A stretch of 26,234 nucleotides of DNA from an uncultured Bacteroidales bacterium (GTDB taxonomy: Bacteria; Bacteroidota; Bacteroidia; Bacteroidales; UBA932): positions 1-26,234 of the forward strand of contig UQWT01000025.1 in NCBI GenBank assembly GCA_900544815.1, in the 5' to 3' direction. Shown piece after piece: positions 1 through 8,620 of this stretch. Each line of letters starts with the position of its first letter. The stretch's first letter is position 1. Position numbers and translations under genes: made by a program. The notes below the pieces were generated by a model, which made no database searches, was not told where the DNA came from, and saw only the letters and a program-made list of their open reading frames with translations.

Positions 1-4
1 ATAT

Positions 5-35
5 CAAAGATACAAAATATTTAACACATTAGCAA
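5..35 (-). promoter_or_regulatory. Bacteroidetes-type promoter reading out of the window
   Basis: On the minus strand there is TTG (35-33), a 20-nt spacer, then TATCTTTG (12-5). This matches the Bacteroidetes sigma-70 consensus (TTTG / TAnnTTTG with about 19-21 nt between). It points leftwards, so it would drive a gene outside the window. It lies just beyond the broken end of the transposase remnant. Confidence 0.5.
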
Positions 36-54
36 TCAATTTGTTAGGAAAAGA

Positions 55-1314
55 TTAACATTTCCCGACAGTCCCTAGGTTATGGTACGCATCATAGACT
101 TCACCGGCCGGAATATTTGTATTGGTAAGATAACCTTTTAGTCCATCCCATTTAGCATCAGCTTCAAGTTTGGCGTAATTGATGGATACTTTAACGTCAC
201 CTTCCATCTTAAGGAACTTGTTATAGCCACGTTTGTTGATATTATCCTTCGTAAGAGTTCCTCGGCTATAGGCTTTTTCCAAACGACGTATTCCCTTTTC
301 TCTATTATACGCATCCTTGCGGGCACGATCATCGGTATACCCTACCAACAGTCGTTGTGCGTTACCTTTGTCATATTCGACCATCTGGCAATCAACCTTT
401 GGCTGTTTCAATATCCATTCCTGTATCTTTCTACTCTCGTTTTTAATCTTTGCTCCGATAATGTATTTGTAACCGTTATCCTCAAGGTCTGCTATGTTGT
501 CACCATTCATCAGTCCTGAATCAGCCACAACAATGAAGTCTTCCAAATTGTATTTCCTGACAAATTCAGTCACCACCGGTAACATAGTGTGTCCTTCATA
601 TTTATTCCCTTCATGTATGCAATATGCCAACGGATAACCTCCAATACTCACAAGCAGTCCTAGTATTATCTGTGGATTCTTATGTCGTCCTTCTTTAGAA
701 AATCCTGTTTTACGCAGTTCATCTTCGTAATCTGCTTCAAAATAAAGAGTGGTCACATCATAAAACAGAATGCCGATATGACCATTCAATATTTGCTTTG
801 TATGCAATACGCTTATATCCTGCACAATTTCATGTTGGTTGTCACTGAGCTTATCCAAATAGCGGTATATTTTTGACAGGTTTACATCTTCATCAAAATG
901 GTTCTTCAGATAATCTACGGTGGCAGCCTTGCTTGCAGGATAGGCTAAGCGGGCCTTTACTAGTTGTCGAAACACTACGTCCTCAATTTTATTGAAGCCC
1001 ACATTGTCAAATACACGGTCAAGAATCAAGTCGGCTCCATTTATAGAAATGTTCGTTATGCATGAAAGCATCTGTTCCGCATTCAGCAGTTCTGCTTCAC
1101 ATTTACTTCGTTCCTCTCCAAATAAATCCAAACGGGGATGACGCCGTTCTTGTTCTCTGTCAATCCATTCTCGACCTTTTGAGAGAAGAGGGCTTATGTC
1201 TTCGGGACTTTTGGCTATGCCGATTGTTATAAGCTCCTTATAAATACCGGAGCATTTTTCAGCAACCACTATGCTCACCGTTCCTGAACGATTCTTTTTT
1301 CGCTTGATAAACAT
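55..1314 (-). pseudogene. IS1634-family transposase, C-terminally truncated
   Basis: The likely start is the ATG at 1314 (MFIKRKKNRSGTVSIVV), the usual beginning of IS1634-type DDE transposases. A longer frame runs back to a TTG at 1353 but crosses a palindrome and is not convincing. The first two catalytic aspartates are visible in FYDVTTLYFE (about residue 186) and VVADSGLM (about residue 265). Family members are usually about 550-600 residues; this one stops at about 419. It breaks after AYHNL, exactly where the family continues with a W-x-I-E-x-x-F-R segment carrying the third catalytic glutamate. None of the alternative frames I checked downstream restores that segment, so this is loss of the C-terminus, not a simple frameshift. 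It should be inactive. The family call is from remembered motifs and is firm at family level. The break lies beside a GTCGGGAA octamer. Confidence 0.85.
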
Positions 1315-1324
1315 AAAAAAATAC

Positions 1325-1354
1325 TTTGCGTACCCCAAAATAAGGGTACGCAAA
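1325..1354. repeat. Perfect inverted repeat upstream of transposase start
   Basis: TTTGCGTACCC (1325-1335) and GGGTACGCAAA (1344-1354) are perfect 11-bp inverted arms around an 8-nt loop. The structure sits 11-40 nt upstream of the transposase ATG, in its leader. It could be a hairpin limiting read-through translation of the transposase, or it could overlap the terminal inverted repeat of the element. The other end of the element is not in the window, so the terminal repeat cannot be confirmed. Confidence 0.6.
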
Positions 1355-1478
1355 ATTATAAATAATTAATTATAAAGCGTTTATAAAATATCCTTTTTTT
1401 GAGTGACGAAGTCAGGAAAAAGGGCATTTGTCATCCACTTTAAAAAGTTTTATGTTAATTTGTCCATATTCTATATCC

Positions 1479-4400
1479 TTAATACTCACCCCAAGACTTA
1501 ATCTGAATCTCCTCCAACGGAATGCTGCAAAAGGCATTGATGAATGCAGATGCAAGGCGGGCATTGGTTATGAGCGGAATGTTAAAGTCTACGGCAGCAC
1601 GCCTTACTTTGTAACCGTTCTCCAACTCAACCTGAGTGAGGTTCTTTGGTATGTTCACAACCATATCAATCTGCTTGTTGTGAAGCATATCCATCGCCTG
1701 CGGCTCCATTCCCGGCTCACTTGGCCAGTAAACTCTTGTTGCTGGAATATTGTTGTCTACCAAATATTTCCATGAACCACCGGTAGCATAAAGCGAGTAC
1801 CCCTTCTTGGCAAGAGTACGTGCAGCTCCAAGCAGCTCTGCCTTCTGTTTGGCATCTCCTGTTGAGAGAAGAATATTCTTTTTAGGGATCTTATTACCCA
1901 CAGACAACATTGCTTTAAGAATTGCTTCATTGGTATCATCGCCAATACAGCCAACCTCACCGGTAGATGCCATATCAACGCCAAGCACAGGGTCTGCTTT
2001 CTGAAGACGTGAGAAAGAGAACTGCGAAGCCTTTATTCCAACATAATCAAGGTCAAAGGCGTTCTTTGCCGGTGCTTCAACCTTTTCACCAATCATCGCC
2101 TTTGTAGCAAGATCTATAAGGTTAATTTTAAGAACTTTAGAAACAAATGGAAAACTCCTCGATGCCCTAAGGTTACACTCAATTACCTTAATATCGTTCT
2201 CTTTGGCAAGGAACTGAATATTAAACGGACCTGTAATATGCAGAGCCTCTGCAATTTTTCGTGAGATCTTCTTTATCCTTCTAACAGTCTCAACATAAAG
2301 TTTCTGAGGAGGGAACTGAATTGTAGCATCACCTGAGTGAACGCCCGCAAACTCAATATGTTCTGAAATTGCGTATGCTATAACCTCACCCTTATTTGCA
2401 ACAGCATCAAACTCTATCTCCTTGGCATGCTGGATAAACTCACTTACAACAACAGGATGTTTTTGAGAAACATTTGCGGCAAGCTGCAGGAACTGAACCA
2501 ATTCATCTTTGTTTGAACATACGTTCATTGCAGCTCCGGACAATACGTATGACGGTCTCACCAAAACAGGGAATCCAACGGTGTCTACAAACTCGTAGAC
2601 ATCTGCAAGCGTTGTAAGCTCCTTCCATCTCGGCTGATCTATGCCAAGACTATCTAACATAGAGGAGAATTTATGCCTGTCCTCTGCATTGTCTATGTCT
2701 TTTGCCTGAGTACCAAGGATTTTAACACCTTGCGAATCCAATCTCATTGCAAGGTTGTTAGGTATCTGACCGCCCATAGAGACAACCATACCGTGAGGCT
2801 TTTCAAGGTCGTAGATATCCATAACACGCTCGTATGTAAGCTCGTCAAAGTAGAGCCTGTCGCACATATCATAGTCTGTAGATACAGTCTCGGGGTTGTA
2901 GTTTATCATAACACCTCTCCATCCGCATTTCTGAATGGTAGTAAGGGCATTAACGCTACACCAGTCAAACTCAACAGAACTGCCTATTCTGTATGCGCCC
3001 GACCCAAGGACAATTATAGATTTATGGTCACCTATATACGCTACATCGTTGGCAGTTCCGCTATATGTAAGATAGAGGTAGTTGGTCATTGCAGGGAACT
3101 CGGCGGCAAGTGTATCTATCTGTTTTACAACAGGAATAATACCCAAACTCTTTCTATAGTCACGGATAATATTTACAGCTTCATCTGTATCTATCTTGTC
3201 TTTAAACAGCAACCTTCCAATCTGGAAATCCGAGAATCCCATGACTTTAGCCCTTCTTAGAAGTTCCGGAGAAAGGGACTCTAATTTGTCGGGAAGAGAA
3301 TTAATCTCCCTGTCTGTTAGAATTATATTGTGCAGTTTCTCCAAAAACCATTTGTCTATCTTGGTAAGATCGTGAATCTGGTCTACCGTGTATCCCTTCT
3401 TAAAAGCTTTGGAAATTACAAAGATACGGTTATCGGTGGGCTCGCGTAAAGCTTTGTCTATATCCGGAACATTTATCTCCTTGTTTGCAACAAAGCCGTG
3501 CGCACCCTGGCCAATCATCCTAAGCCCCTTTTGAATGGCCTCCTCAAATGTACGGCCTATGGCCATAACCTCGCCTACACTCTTCATGGAAGAACCAATC
3601 TCGCGGCTCACGCCATGGAACTTGGAAAGATCCCAACGAGGAATCTTACATACTATATAGTCCAATGCCGGCTCAAAGAATGCCGGAGTTGTCTTGGTAA
3701 CCGAGTTCTTAAGGTCAAACAGCCCATAGCCCAAACCAAGTTTAGCCGCAACAAAAGCAAGCGGATAACCTGTTGCTTTTGAAGCAAGTGCAGATGAACG
3801 GCTCAAGCGGGCATTAACCTCAATAACCCTGTAGTCCTCGCTCATTGGGTCAAAAGCATACTGAACATTACACTCACCAACTATTCCTATATGACGCACA
3901 ATGCGTATTGCAATCTCCCTCAATTTATGGTACTCATTATTTGTAAGTGTCTGAGACGGAGCAACAACAATGCTCTCACCGGTATGTATTCCAAGAGGAT
4001 CAAAGTTCTCCATGTTACAAACCGTAATGCAGTTGTCGAATCTGTCCCTTACCACCTCATACTCAATCTCCTTCCAACCTTTTAAAGATTTCTCCACAAG
4101 TACTTGGGGCGAGAAGGTAAATGCCTTTTCTGCAAGTTTTGTAAGTTCATCCTCGTTGTTACAGAAGCCGGACCCAAGCCCTCCAAGGGCATACGCAGCT
4201 CTAATTATTACCGGGTAACCAAGATCTGCAGCGGCTTTTAATGCGTCGGGAAGATTCTCAACTGCAGTACTCTTTATGGTCTTAACATTAATCTCATCTA
4301 ATTTATGCACAAACAGCTCTCTGTCCTCTGTATCCATAATTGCCTGCACAGGGGTACCAAGCACCTGAAGATTATATTTTTCCAGAACACCGCTTCTGTA

Positions 4401-4709
4401 AAGCTCCACACCACAGTTAAGTGCAGTCTGGCCTCCAAAAGCCAATAAAATTCCCTGAGGCTTCTCCTTTTTGATTACCTGCTCAACAAAATAAGGGGTA
4501 ACCGGCAGGAAATAGATTTTATCTGCCACACCCTCAGAGGTCTGCACCGTTGCAATGTTAGGATTTATAAGCACAGTCTCAATACCCTCCTCGCGCATTG
4601 CCTTTAGAGCCTGCGAACCAGAGTAGTCAAACTCACCTGCCTCGCCAATCTTTAATGCGCCCGATCCAAGAAGAAGAACTTTCTTTATTTCTGTATTGTT
4701 ATTTGCCAT
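1479..4709 (-). CDS. carB: Carbamoyl-phosphate synthase large subunit
   Basis: Cytoplasmic subunit that makes carbamoyl phosphate from ammonia (delivered by CarA), bicarbonate and two ATP, feeding pyrimidine and arginine synthesis. The 1076 residues match the full-length family. The two homologous halves are visible: the first begins VLLLGSGALKIGEAGEFDYS near residue 11, and the second begins IIVLGSGAYRIGSSVEFDW near residue 566. Each has an ATP-grasp domain (EIEYEVVRD in the first, EIEFDAVAN in the second). The C-terminal MGS-like allosteric domain starts about residue 940 (ILLSTGDAKQK, then LYATGGSWKYL). It lies 32 bp downstream of carA on the same strand and is surely co-transcribed with it. 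The ATG at 4709 gives the normal N-terminus. Two of the TTCCCGAC octamers lie inside this gene, at 3288 and 4245. Confidence 0.98.
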   Translation of the reverse strand: MANNNTEIKKVLLLGSGALKIGEAGEFDYSGSQALKAMREEGIETVLINPNIATVQTSEGVADKIYFLPVTPYFVEQVIKKEKPQGILLAFGGQTALNCGVELYRSGVLEKYNLQVLGTPVQAIMDTEDRELFVHKLDEINVKTIKSTAVENLPDALKAAADLGYPVIIRAAYALGGLGSGFCNNEDELTKLAEKAFTFSPQVLVEKSLKGWKEIEYEVVRDRFDNCITVCNMENFDPLGIHTGESIVVAPSQTLTNNEYHKLREIAIRIVRHIGIVGECNVQYAFDPMSEDYRVIEVNARLSRSSALASKATGYPLAFVAAKLGLGYGLFDLKNSVTKTTPAFFEPALDYIVCKIPRWDLSKFHGVSREIGSSMKSVGEVMAIGRTFEEAIQKGLRMIGQGAHGFVANKEINVPDIDKALREPTDNRIFVISKAFKKGYTVDQIHDLTKIDKWFLEKLHNIILTDREINSLPDKLESLSPELLRRAKVMGFSDFQIGRLLFKDKIDTDEAVNIIRDYRKSLGIIPVVKQIDTLAAEFPAMTNYLYLTYSGTANDVAYIGDHKSIIVLGSGAYRIGSSVEFDWCSVNALTTIQKCGWRGVMINYNPETVSTDYDMCDRLYFDELTYERVMDIYDLEKPHGMVVSMGGQIPNNLAMRLDSQGVKILGTQAKDIDNAEDRHKFSSMLDSLGIDQPRWKELTTLADVYEFVDTVGFPVLVRPSYVLSGAAMNVCSNKDELVQFLQLAANVSQKHPVVVSEFIQHAKEIEFDAVANKGEVIAYAISEHIEFAGVHSGDATIQFPPQKLYVETVRRIKKISRKIAEALHITGPFNIQFLAKENDIKVIECNLRASRSFPFVSKVLKINLIDLATKAMIGEKVEAPAKNAFDLDYVGIKASQFSFSRLQKADPVLGVDMASTGEVGCIGDDTNEAILKAMLSVGNKIPKKNILLSTGDAKQKAELLGAARTLAKKGYSLYATGGSWKYLVDNNIPATRVYWPSEPGMEPQAMDMLHNKQIDMVVNIPKNLTQVELENGYKVRRAAVDFNIPLITNARLASAFINAFCSIPLEEIQIKSWGEY

Positions 4710-4741
4710 TTCTTTATTCTTAATGTTAAACAGATAATTAT

Positions 4742-5878
4742 TTATAGCTTCCCGACAAATTCGTCAAACAGGAACTCCGTATCTTTGGGGCCGCTCGATG
4801 CCTCAGGGTGGAACTGGGCAGAGAAGAAAGGTTTCGTCTTGTGTCTTATTCCTTCGTTTGTGCCATCGTTCATATTTACAAAGAGAGGCTCCCAATCGCA
4901 TCCTATTGTTGTATTATCTACTGCAAAGCCGTGGTTTTGAGATGTTATGAAGCATCTGTTTGTTCCAACCATTCTAACAGGTTGGTTATGACTTCTGTGT
5001 CCGTATTTTAATTTGAATGTAGATGCTCCGCCGGCCTTTGAGAGCAGTTGGTTACCCATACAGATTCCAAATATAGGCTTTGTACCTTTCATTGCCTCTT
5101 TTATGTTCTCTACGGCCTCCATACAAAGTTCGGGATTACCCGGGCCGTTTGATATAAAGAGACCGTCGTAGTACAAGTTGTTAAAGTTATAGTTCCAAGG
5201 GACACGCACAACCTCAACATCTCTCCTTATAAGGCATCTTAAAATATTGTTTTTTACACCGCAATCTACCAATACAACTCTCTTTTTGCCGCCTGCAGCA
5301 GCTCCTTTAAGATACTTGTCCATATCTTTAAGTTCTGCGTCTGTTGCGTTGCTGCCATAGATCTTAATCTCCTTGCAACTTACAATATCAACCTGATTCT
5401 CCAAGTTGGGATCCGCTACATCAAACGTATCATCCTCACCCTCCGGAACAATCTTTCCAAGCATTGAGCCGTTGTCCCTAAGAATCTTTGTAAGTTCTCT
5501 TGTGTCTATACCAAAAATTCCCGGAATCTTCTGCTCCTTTAACCATTGGTCCAAGCTCTTTGCTGCATTCCAGTGACTGTACTCAAACGAATAGTCAGAT
5601 ATTATGAGGCCTCGCACCCAGATCTTTTCGGATTCAAAAAAACGCGAAATACCGTCTTGTGACAGTTCTTCGCGTGGAACACCGTAATTACCAATCAAAG
5701 GGTAGGTGACACAAAGAATTTGTCCCGAATAGGAGGGATCCGTAAGGCTCTCCGGATAGCCGACCATTGCAGTGCTAAAGACAACTTCGCCATCGCAAGG
5801 CTTGTCATAGCCAAAAGAAAAGCCCTGAAACTCAAGGCCGTTTTGAAGAATTAATTTTGCTTTTTTAATAGATTGCAT
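4742..5878 (-). CDS. carA: Carbamoyl-phosphate synthase small (glutaminase) subunit
   Basis: Hydrolyses glutamine and channels ammonia to CarB. The N-terminal CPSase small-chain domain (KAKLILQNGLEFQGFSFG onward) is followed by a class I glutamine amidotransferase. Its catalytic triad is Cys273 in GICMGNQLL with His357 and Glu359 in FHPEASSGP. The open frame extends upstream to 5938, but those extra 20 residues are not family-like. They would also cross the best promoter, so the ATG at 5878 is preferred, giving 378 residues. The last codons (VGKL, then TAA) contain a GTCGGGAAG copy of the dispersed octamer. It is the first gene of the carAB operon. Confidence 0.96.
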   Translation of the reverse strand: MQSIKKAKLILQNGLEFQGFSFGYDKPCDGEVVFSTAMVGYPESLTDPSYSGQILCVTYPLIGNYGVPREELSQDGISRFFESEKIWVRGLIISDYSFEYSHWNAAKSLDQWLKEQKIPGIFGIDTRELTKILRDNGSMLGKIVPEGEDDTFDVADPNLENQVDIVSCKEIKIYGSNATDAELKDMDKYLKGAAAGGKKRVVLVDCGVKNNILRCLIRRDVEVVRVPWNYNFNNLYYDGLFISNGPGNPELCMEAVENIKEAMKGTKPIFGICMGNQLLSKAGGASTFKLKYGHRSHNQPVRMVGTNRCFITSQNHGFAVDNTTIGCDWEPLFVNMNDGTNEGIRHKTKPFFSAQFHPEASSGPKDTEFLFDEFVGKL

Positions 5879-5909
5879 CTCGTGTAGTTGATGTTTACGT
5901 AAAATTATG

Positions 5910-5940
5910 CGAAAATACAACTTTTTTAAGTTAATCACAA
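5910..5940 (-). promoter_or_regulatory. carAB promoter
   Basis: On the minus strand TTG (5940-5938) is separated by exactly 20 nt from TATTTTCG (5917-5910), a one-mismatch version of TAnnTTTG. Transcription would start about 25-30 nt before the carA ATG at 5878. This also argues against the longer upstream carA start. No attenuator or riboswitch is visible in the short leader. Confidence 0.6.
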
Positions 5941-5984
5941 TAGAACTTTGTAGATTTCATAATATTTTAACAACTACTATTGAA

Positions 5985-6160
5985 GCGTTGGCTTTGGCGT
6001 TGGCTTTGGCGTTTTTTTTAGTAAAGATGGTAGAGAAGGGCTTTGGCATTAGCGTTAGCGTTGGCTTTGGCGTTTTTTTTAGTAAAGATGGTAGAGAAGG
6101 GCTTTGGCATTGGCGTTAGCGTTGGCTTTGGCGTTTTTTTTAGTAAAGATGGTAAAGAGG
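5985..6160. repeat. 61-bp tandem repeat with GCNTTN hexamers
   Basis: Nearly three copies of a 61-bp unit. Each has a run of degenerate hexamers (GCGTTG, GCTTTG, GCATTA, GCGTTA) ending in GGCG, then an eight-T tract, AGTAAAGATGG and TAGAGAAGGG. The GCG before the T tract recurs at 6009, 6070 and 6131, giving an exact 61-nt period. It fills the gap between the divergent-looking 5' end of carA and the 3' end of the YolD-like gene. A short plus-strand frame through it reads Ala-Leu repeats, which is a by-product of the hexamers and not a gene. A related array lies at 8193-8316. Confidence 0.9.
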
Positions 6161-6178
6161 AGTATAACTTTTATGCAG

Positions 6179-6580
6179 TTAATATTTAAGATCCTTTATA
6201 TGCTTGATTAAGATACGCGAACCATCATTAAATTCAAAAAAACCGGTCAAAAGATCGGCTTTTTTAACAATACCTCTCTTTCTCTTATAGTATCCGCCAT
6301 CCTTTTTACTGTCGGGCTCAAAATATTCAACCTCTATGGGAATATTACTCTCCATATTATTAAGAATATAATTTAACCTCCTGTTTAAGGCCTCAGCTTC
6401 ACTATCCGAAAGTTCCTTTTCTAAATCTGTAATCCTTGCAGTCTCTTTAACGGCAGAATCGTGTCCTGCAAGTGCAGCAAACGACCCAAATTGAGCTGCA
6501 CGATTGTACATAGACATCTGAGGATGTCTCTTGGATACATGATGCGGCAGGTCTATGATATCTTCGTACAGTTCATTCAT
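6179..6580 (-). CDS. YolD-like protein, partner of Y-family polymerase
   Basis: 133 residues. Begins MNELYEDIIDLPHHVSKRHP followed by QMSMYNRAAQFGSFAALAGHD, the recognisable start of YolD-like proteins that accompany Y-family polymerases in Firmicutes. Residues 50-75 are a charged helical segment (DLEKELSDSEAEALNRRLNYI). The C-terminal half is a beta-rich segment (IPIEVEYFEPD to RGIVKKADLLTGFFEFNDGS). The start codon overlaps the polymerase stop by four bases (6577-6580), so the pair is translationally coupled. By homology it is thought to assist or regulate the polymerase; the mechanism is not shown by sequence. The pair is much better known from Firmicutes, which suggests transfer, although the base composition is not strikingly different here. 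Confidence 0.8.
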   Translation of the reverse strand: MNELYEDIIDLPHHVSKRHPQMSMYNRAAQFGSFAALAGHDSAVKETARITDLEKELSDSEAEALNRRLNYILNNMESNIPIEVEYFEPDSKKDGGYYKRKRGIVKKADLLTGFFEFNDGSRILIKHIKDLKY

Positions 6581-8091
6581 GCTTTATGCCCTCCTATCTG
6601 TCTGTTGCGCTCCTTTGCTGTTGCACCCTCTTCATAATTAAATCCTTTCAGTATTGCGTTTTTGCCAAACTGCTTCTTTATTTTCAAAACTGCAGACTGC
6701 ACCTTACGCTCTTTCTCTAATTTATCCTTCTCTATTCTCATCTTATTTTCCACAGCTTCATAGTCTGTAAAAAGATCAAATTGTACAGAAACATCATTAT
6801 TGACAGCCACACTCTCATCTATCACATTGTTTGTAGTAAGATTAATGCGACGAACTAAAAGGTTGGGGTTTACAATCCTGTCAAACAGCTCCATCACAGC
6901 ATCCGATATCTGTTTGGCAGAAGAGGTATGATTGTCAAGATTGGCCGTTCCATGTGCATGTTTTGGAACTTTTCTGCCATAACGATCTGTAGTTACCTCT
7001 CCAAAGTATTTTATCCCCCCTGTCTCATTATTTGAGAGATTTATAACATCGTATCCTATAGTGAGTACCAATTGATCTGTTACCATACCTTTGTCAAGCA
7101 GGTTGAGAGCTGCACTTTCTGCCATTTCTCTTACAACCACACGAGCTTTCTTCGCAGTGTATGGCTCCTGCAGCACCTGTCCGCTACTGAAGGAGTTAGT
7201 TGATGGCTTGTATGATTTTATAGCCTCTAATGTACATGGTTCCCACCCCCACGCATGGTCTATAAGCAGCTCCGCATTAACTCCAAACAGTTGATACAGC
7301 AACTCTTCATTCATTACAGACTGCTTTGCTATGTCGCCCATTGTGTAGATACCATACTGAGCCAATTTGCCTGCAATACCACTCCCTACCCGCCAGAAAT
7401 CCTTAAGAGGACGGTGTGTCCACAACTTCCTGCGGTAAGACTGCTCATCCAATTCCGCAATGCGCACTCCACTCTCATCTGCCGGAATGTGCTTTGCCTC
7501 AATATCCATTGCCACCTTGCACAAATACAGGTTGGCACCTATTCCTGCCGTTGCTGTAATGCCTGTCTGTTGCAGTACATCACCTATTATCTTTCTCGTA
7601 AGTTCACGTGCCGTTAAGCCGTAAGTATGCAGATATGCCGTAACATCCATAAACACTTCATCTACAGAATAAACATGAATATCCTCGGGTGCAACGTATT
7701 TTAGATATATCTTATAGATGTAGGTACTATACTTTATATAATATGCCATACGTGGAGGGGCAACTATATAGTCAACCTCCAAATATGGATTTGCCTTTAA
7801 TTCTATGTCCGATACAGATTTTCCTGCCATTCTATACCTGCCTGTCCCCCTTTTTCGTTCATAATTCACCTCCTTTATTCTCTGAACAACTTCAAACAGG
7901 CGGGCACGCCCGGAGATACCGTATGACTTCAAAGATGGACTTACAGCCAAGCATATTGTCTTTTCCGTACGGCTTTTATCTGCCACAACAAGGTTTGTTG
8001 TGAGTGGGTCAAGATCACGTTCAACACACTCAACCGAAGCATAGAAAGACTTGAGATCAATGGCTACGTATGTCTTGTCTGTATTTTGCAT
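6577..8091 (-). CDS. Y-family (UmuC/UvrX-type) translesion DNA polymerase
   Basis: 504 residues. The catalytic palm motifs are intact: AIDLKSFYASVE (metal-binding Asp12) and YSVDEVFMD (Asp144, Glu145). The YGISGRARLFE segment (57-67) is the finger-region motif of the family. GIGANLYLCKVAMDIEAKH (about 188-206) and the helix-hairpin-helix region around residues 235-260 follow, then the little-finger domain near 300-420. The tail (about 455-500) is lysine-rich and resembles UvrX-type polymerases. It should copy past DNA lesions with low fidelity, probably under damage control. No LexA site can be named from this sequence. It is the first gene of a two-gene operon with the YolD-like gene. The operon is flanked on both sides by related repeat arrays. 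Confidence 0.93.
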   Translation of the reverse strand: MQNTDKTYVAIDLKSFYASVECVERDLDPLTTNLVVADKSRTEKTICLAVSPSLKSYGISGRARLFEVVQRIKEVNYERKRGTGRYRMAGKSVSDIELKANPYLEVDYIVAPPRMAYYIKYSTYIYKIYLKYVAPEDIHVYSVDEVFMDVTAYLHTYGLTARELTRKIIGDVLQQTGITATAGIGANLYLCKVAMDIEAKHIPADESGVRIAELDEQSYRRKLWTHRPLKDFWRVGSGIAGKLAQYGIYTMGDIAKQSVMNEELLYQLFGVNAELLIDHAWGWEPCTLEAIKSYKPSTNSFSSGQVLQEPYTAKKARVVVREMAESAALNLLDKGMVTDQLVLTIGYDVINLSNNETGGIKYFGEVTTDRYGRKVPKHAHGTANLDNHTSSAKQISDAVMELFDRIVNPNLLVRRINLTTNNVIDESVAVNNDVSVQFDLFTDYEAVENKMRIEKDKLEKERKVQSAVLKIKKQFGKNAILKGFNYEEGATAKERNRQIGGHKA

Positions 8092-8132
8092 CTATTTTAA
8101 GGTACTATCAATTTCTGCTGCAATATTTCGCC

Positions 8133-8162
8133 CAAATATATCACCTCTTTTTTAAGTGGCAA
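8133..8162 (-). promoter_or_regulatory. Promoter of the Y-family polymerase operon
   Basis: On the minus strand TTG (8162-8160), a 19-nt spacer, then TATATTTG (8140-8133), a perfect TAnnTTTG. The start of transcription would lie about 35-40 nt before the ATG at 8091. A TTCCCGAC octamer (8180-8187) lies immediately upstream, followed by the hexamer array. Confidence 0.65.
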
Positions 8163-8192
8163 AAGTATTTTATTTTTTCTTCCCGACAATAA

Positions 8193-8316
8193 TTGGCGTT
8201 AGCGTTAGCTTTGGCTTTAGCTCTGGCAGTTTTTAGGGTAAAGAGAGGGCGGAGAAAGTAAAGAGAGGCTTTGGCATTGGCTTTGGCGTTGGCAGTTTTT
8301 AGGGTAAAGAGAGTGG
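8193..8316. repeat. 66-bp tandem repeat with GCNTTN hexamers
   Basis: Hexamers GGCGTTA, GCTTTG and similar, then GGCAGTTTTTAGGGTAAAGA followed by GAG at 8225 and again at 8291, a 66-nt period. The plan (hexamers, T tract, AG, TAAAGA, G-rich spacer, hexamers) matches the 61-bp array at 5985-6160 in the same orientation. The two arrays flank the polymerase operon. The rest of the 8092-8620 gap holds the polymerase promoter and the leader of the next gene. Confidence 0.85.
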
Positions 8317-8395
8317 AAACTATTGATTTGGTGCCGGAATTATAAAATTCTTATGAATTTGTTGTTCTCCTTTTTAATTGTCTAATATAGTTTTA

Positions 8396-8403
8396 TATCT
8401 TTG
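8396..8403 (+). promoter_or_regulatory. Possible promoter of lipoprotein-barrel operon
   Basis: TATCTTTG at 8396-8403 is a perfect -7 match. The -33 element is poor (TTT with a 20-nt spacer). It would leave a leader of about 210 nt before the ATG at 8621. I see no recognisable riboswitch in that AT-rich leader. Confidence 0.35.
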
Positions 8404-8620
8404 TGTAGCGTTGTACTGTCTAAGCCTATTATACGAATGGTCAATACAAATGCGTAATTAAGTAAGCGTTAAAAAATAAGTTGGTAAAGATTTAGGAGTA
8501 TTTTTGAGAAAAAAATATAGACCGAAAAGACAATTAAAGATTACCAAGTTATTTTTTTAAGATAACTAAAACAACAGACTTGAATTATTTAAACAGGCAA
8601 CAGCCATTAACACCATTTTT

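Noticed and set aside
1376..1478. Terminator for carB in the gap before the transposase remnant
   Set aside because: ACTTTTTAAAGT and a short GAC-loop-GTC stem are present, but neither has a proper stem followed by a T run on the minus strand.
2673..3260. 195-codon open frame on the plus strand within carB
   Set aside because: It is antisense to highly conserved carB sequence; low complexity and no family support.
5879..5938. Twenty-residue N-terminal extension of carA
   Set aside because: Not family-like, and it would cover the TTG-N20-TATTTTCG promoter.
5907..6119. Plus-strand open frame reading Ala-Leu repeats
   Set aside because: It arises from the GCNTTN hexamers, overlaps the carA promoter on the other strand, and has no domain or start signal.
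8548..8570. AGTTAT...ATAACT hairpin before the lipoprotein gene
   Set aside because: The stem is only six weak pairs with Ts in the loop; not distinguishable from chance in AT-rich DNA.
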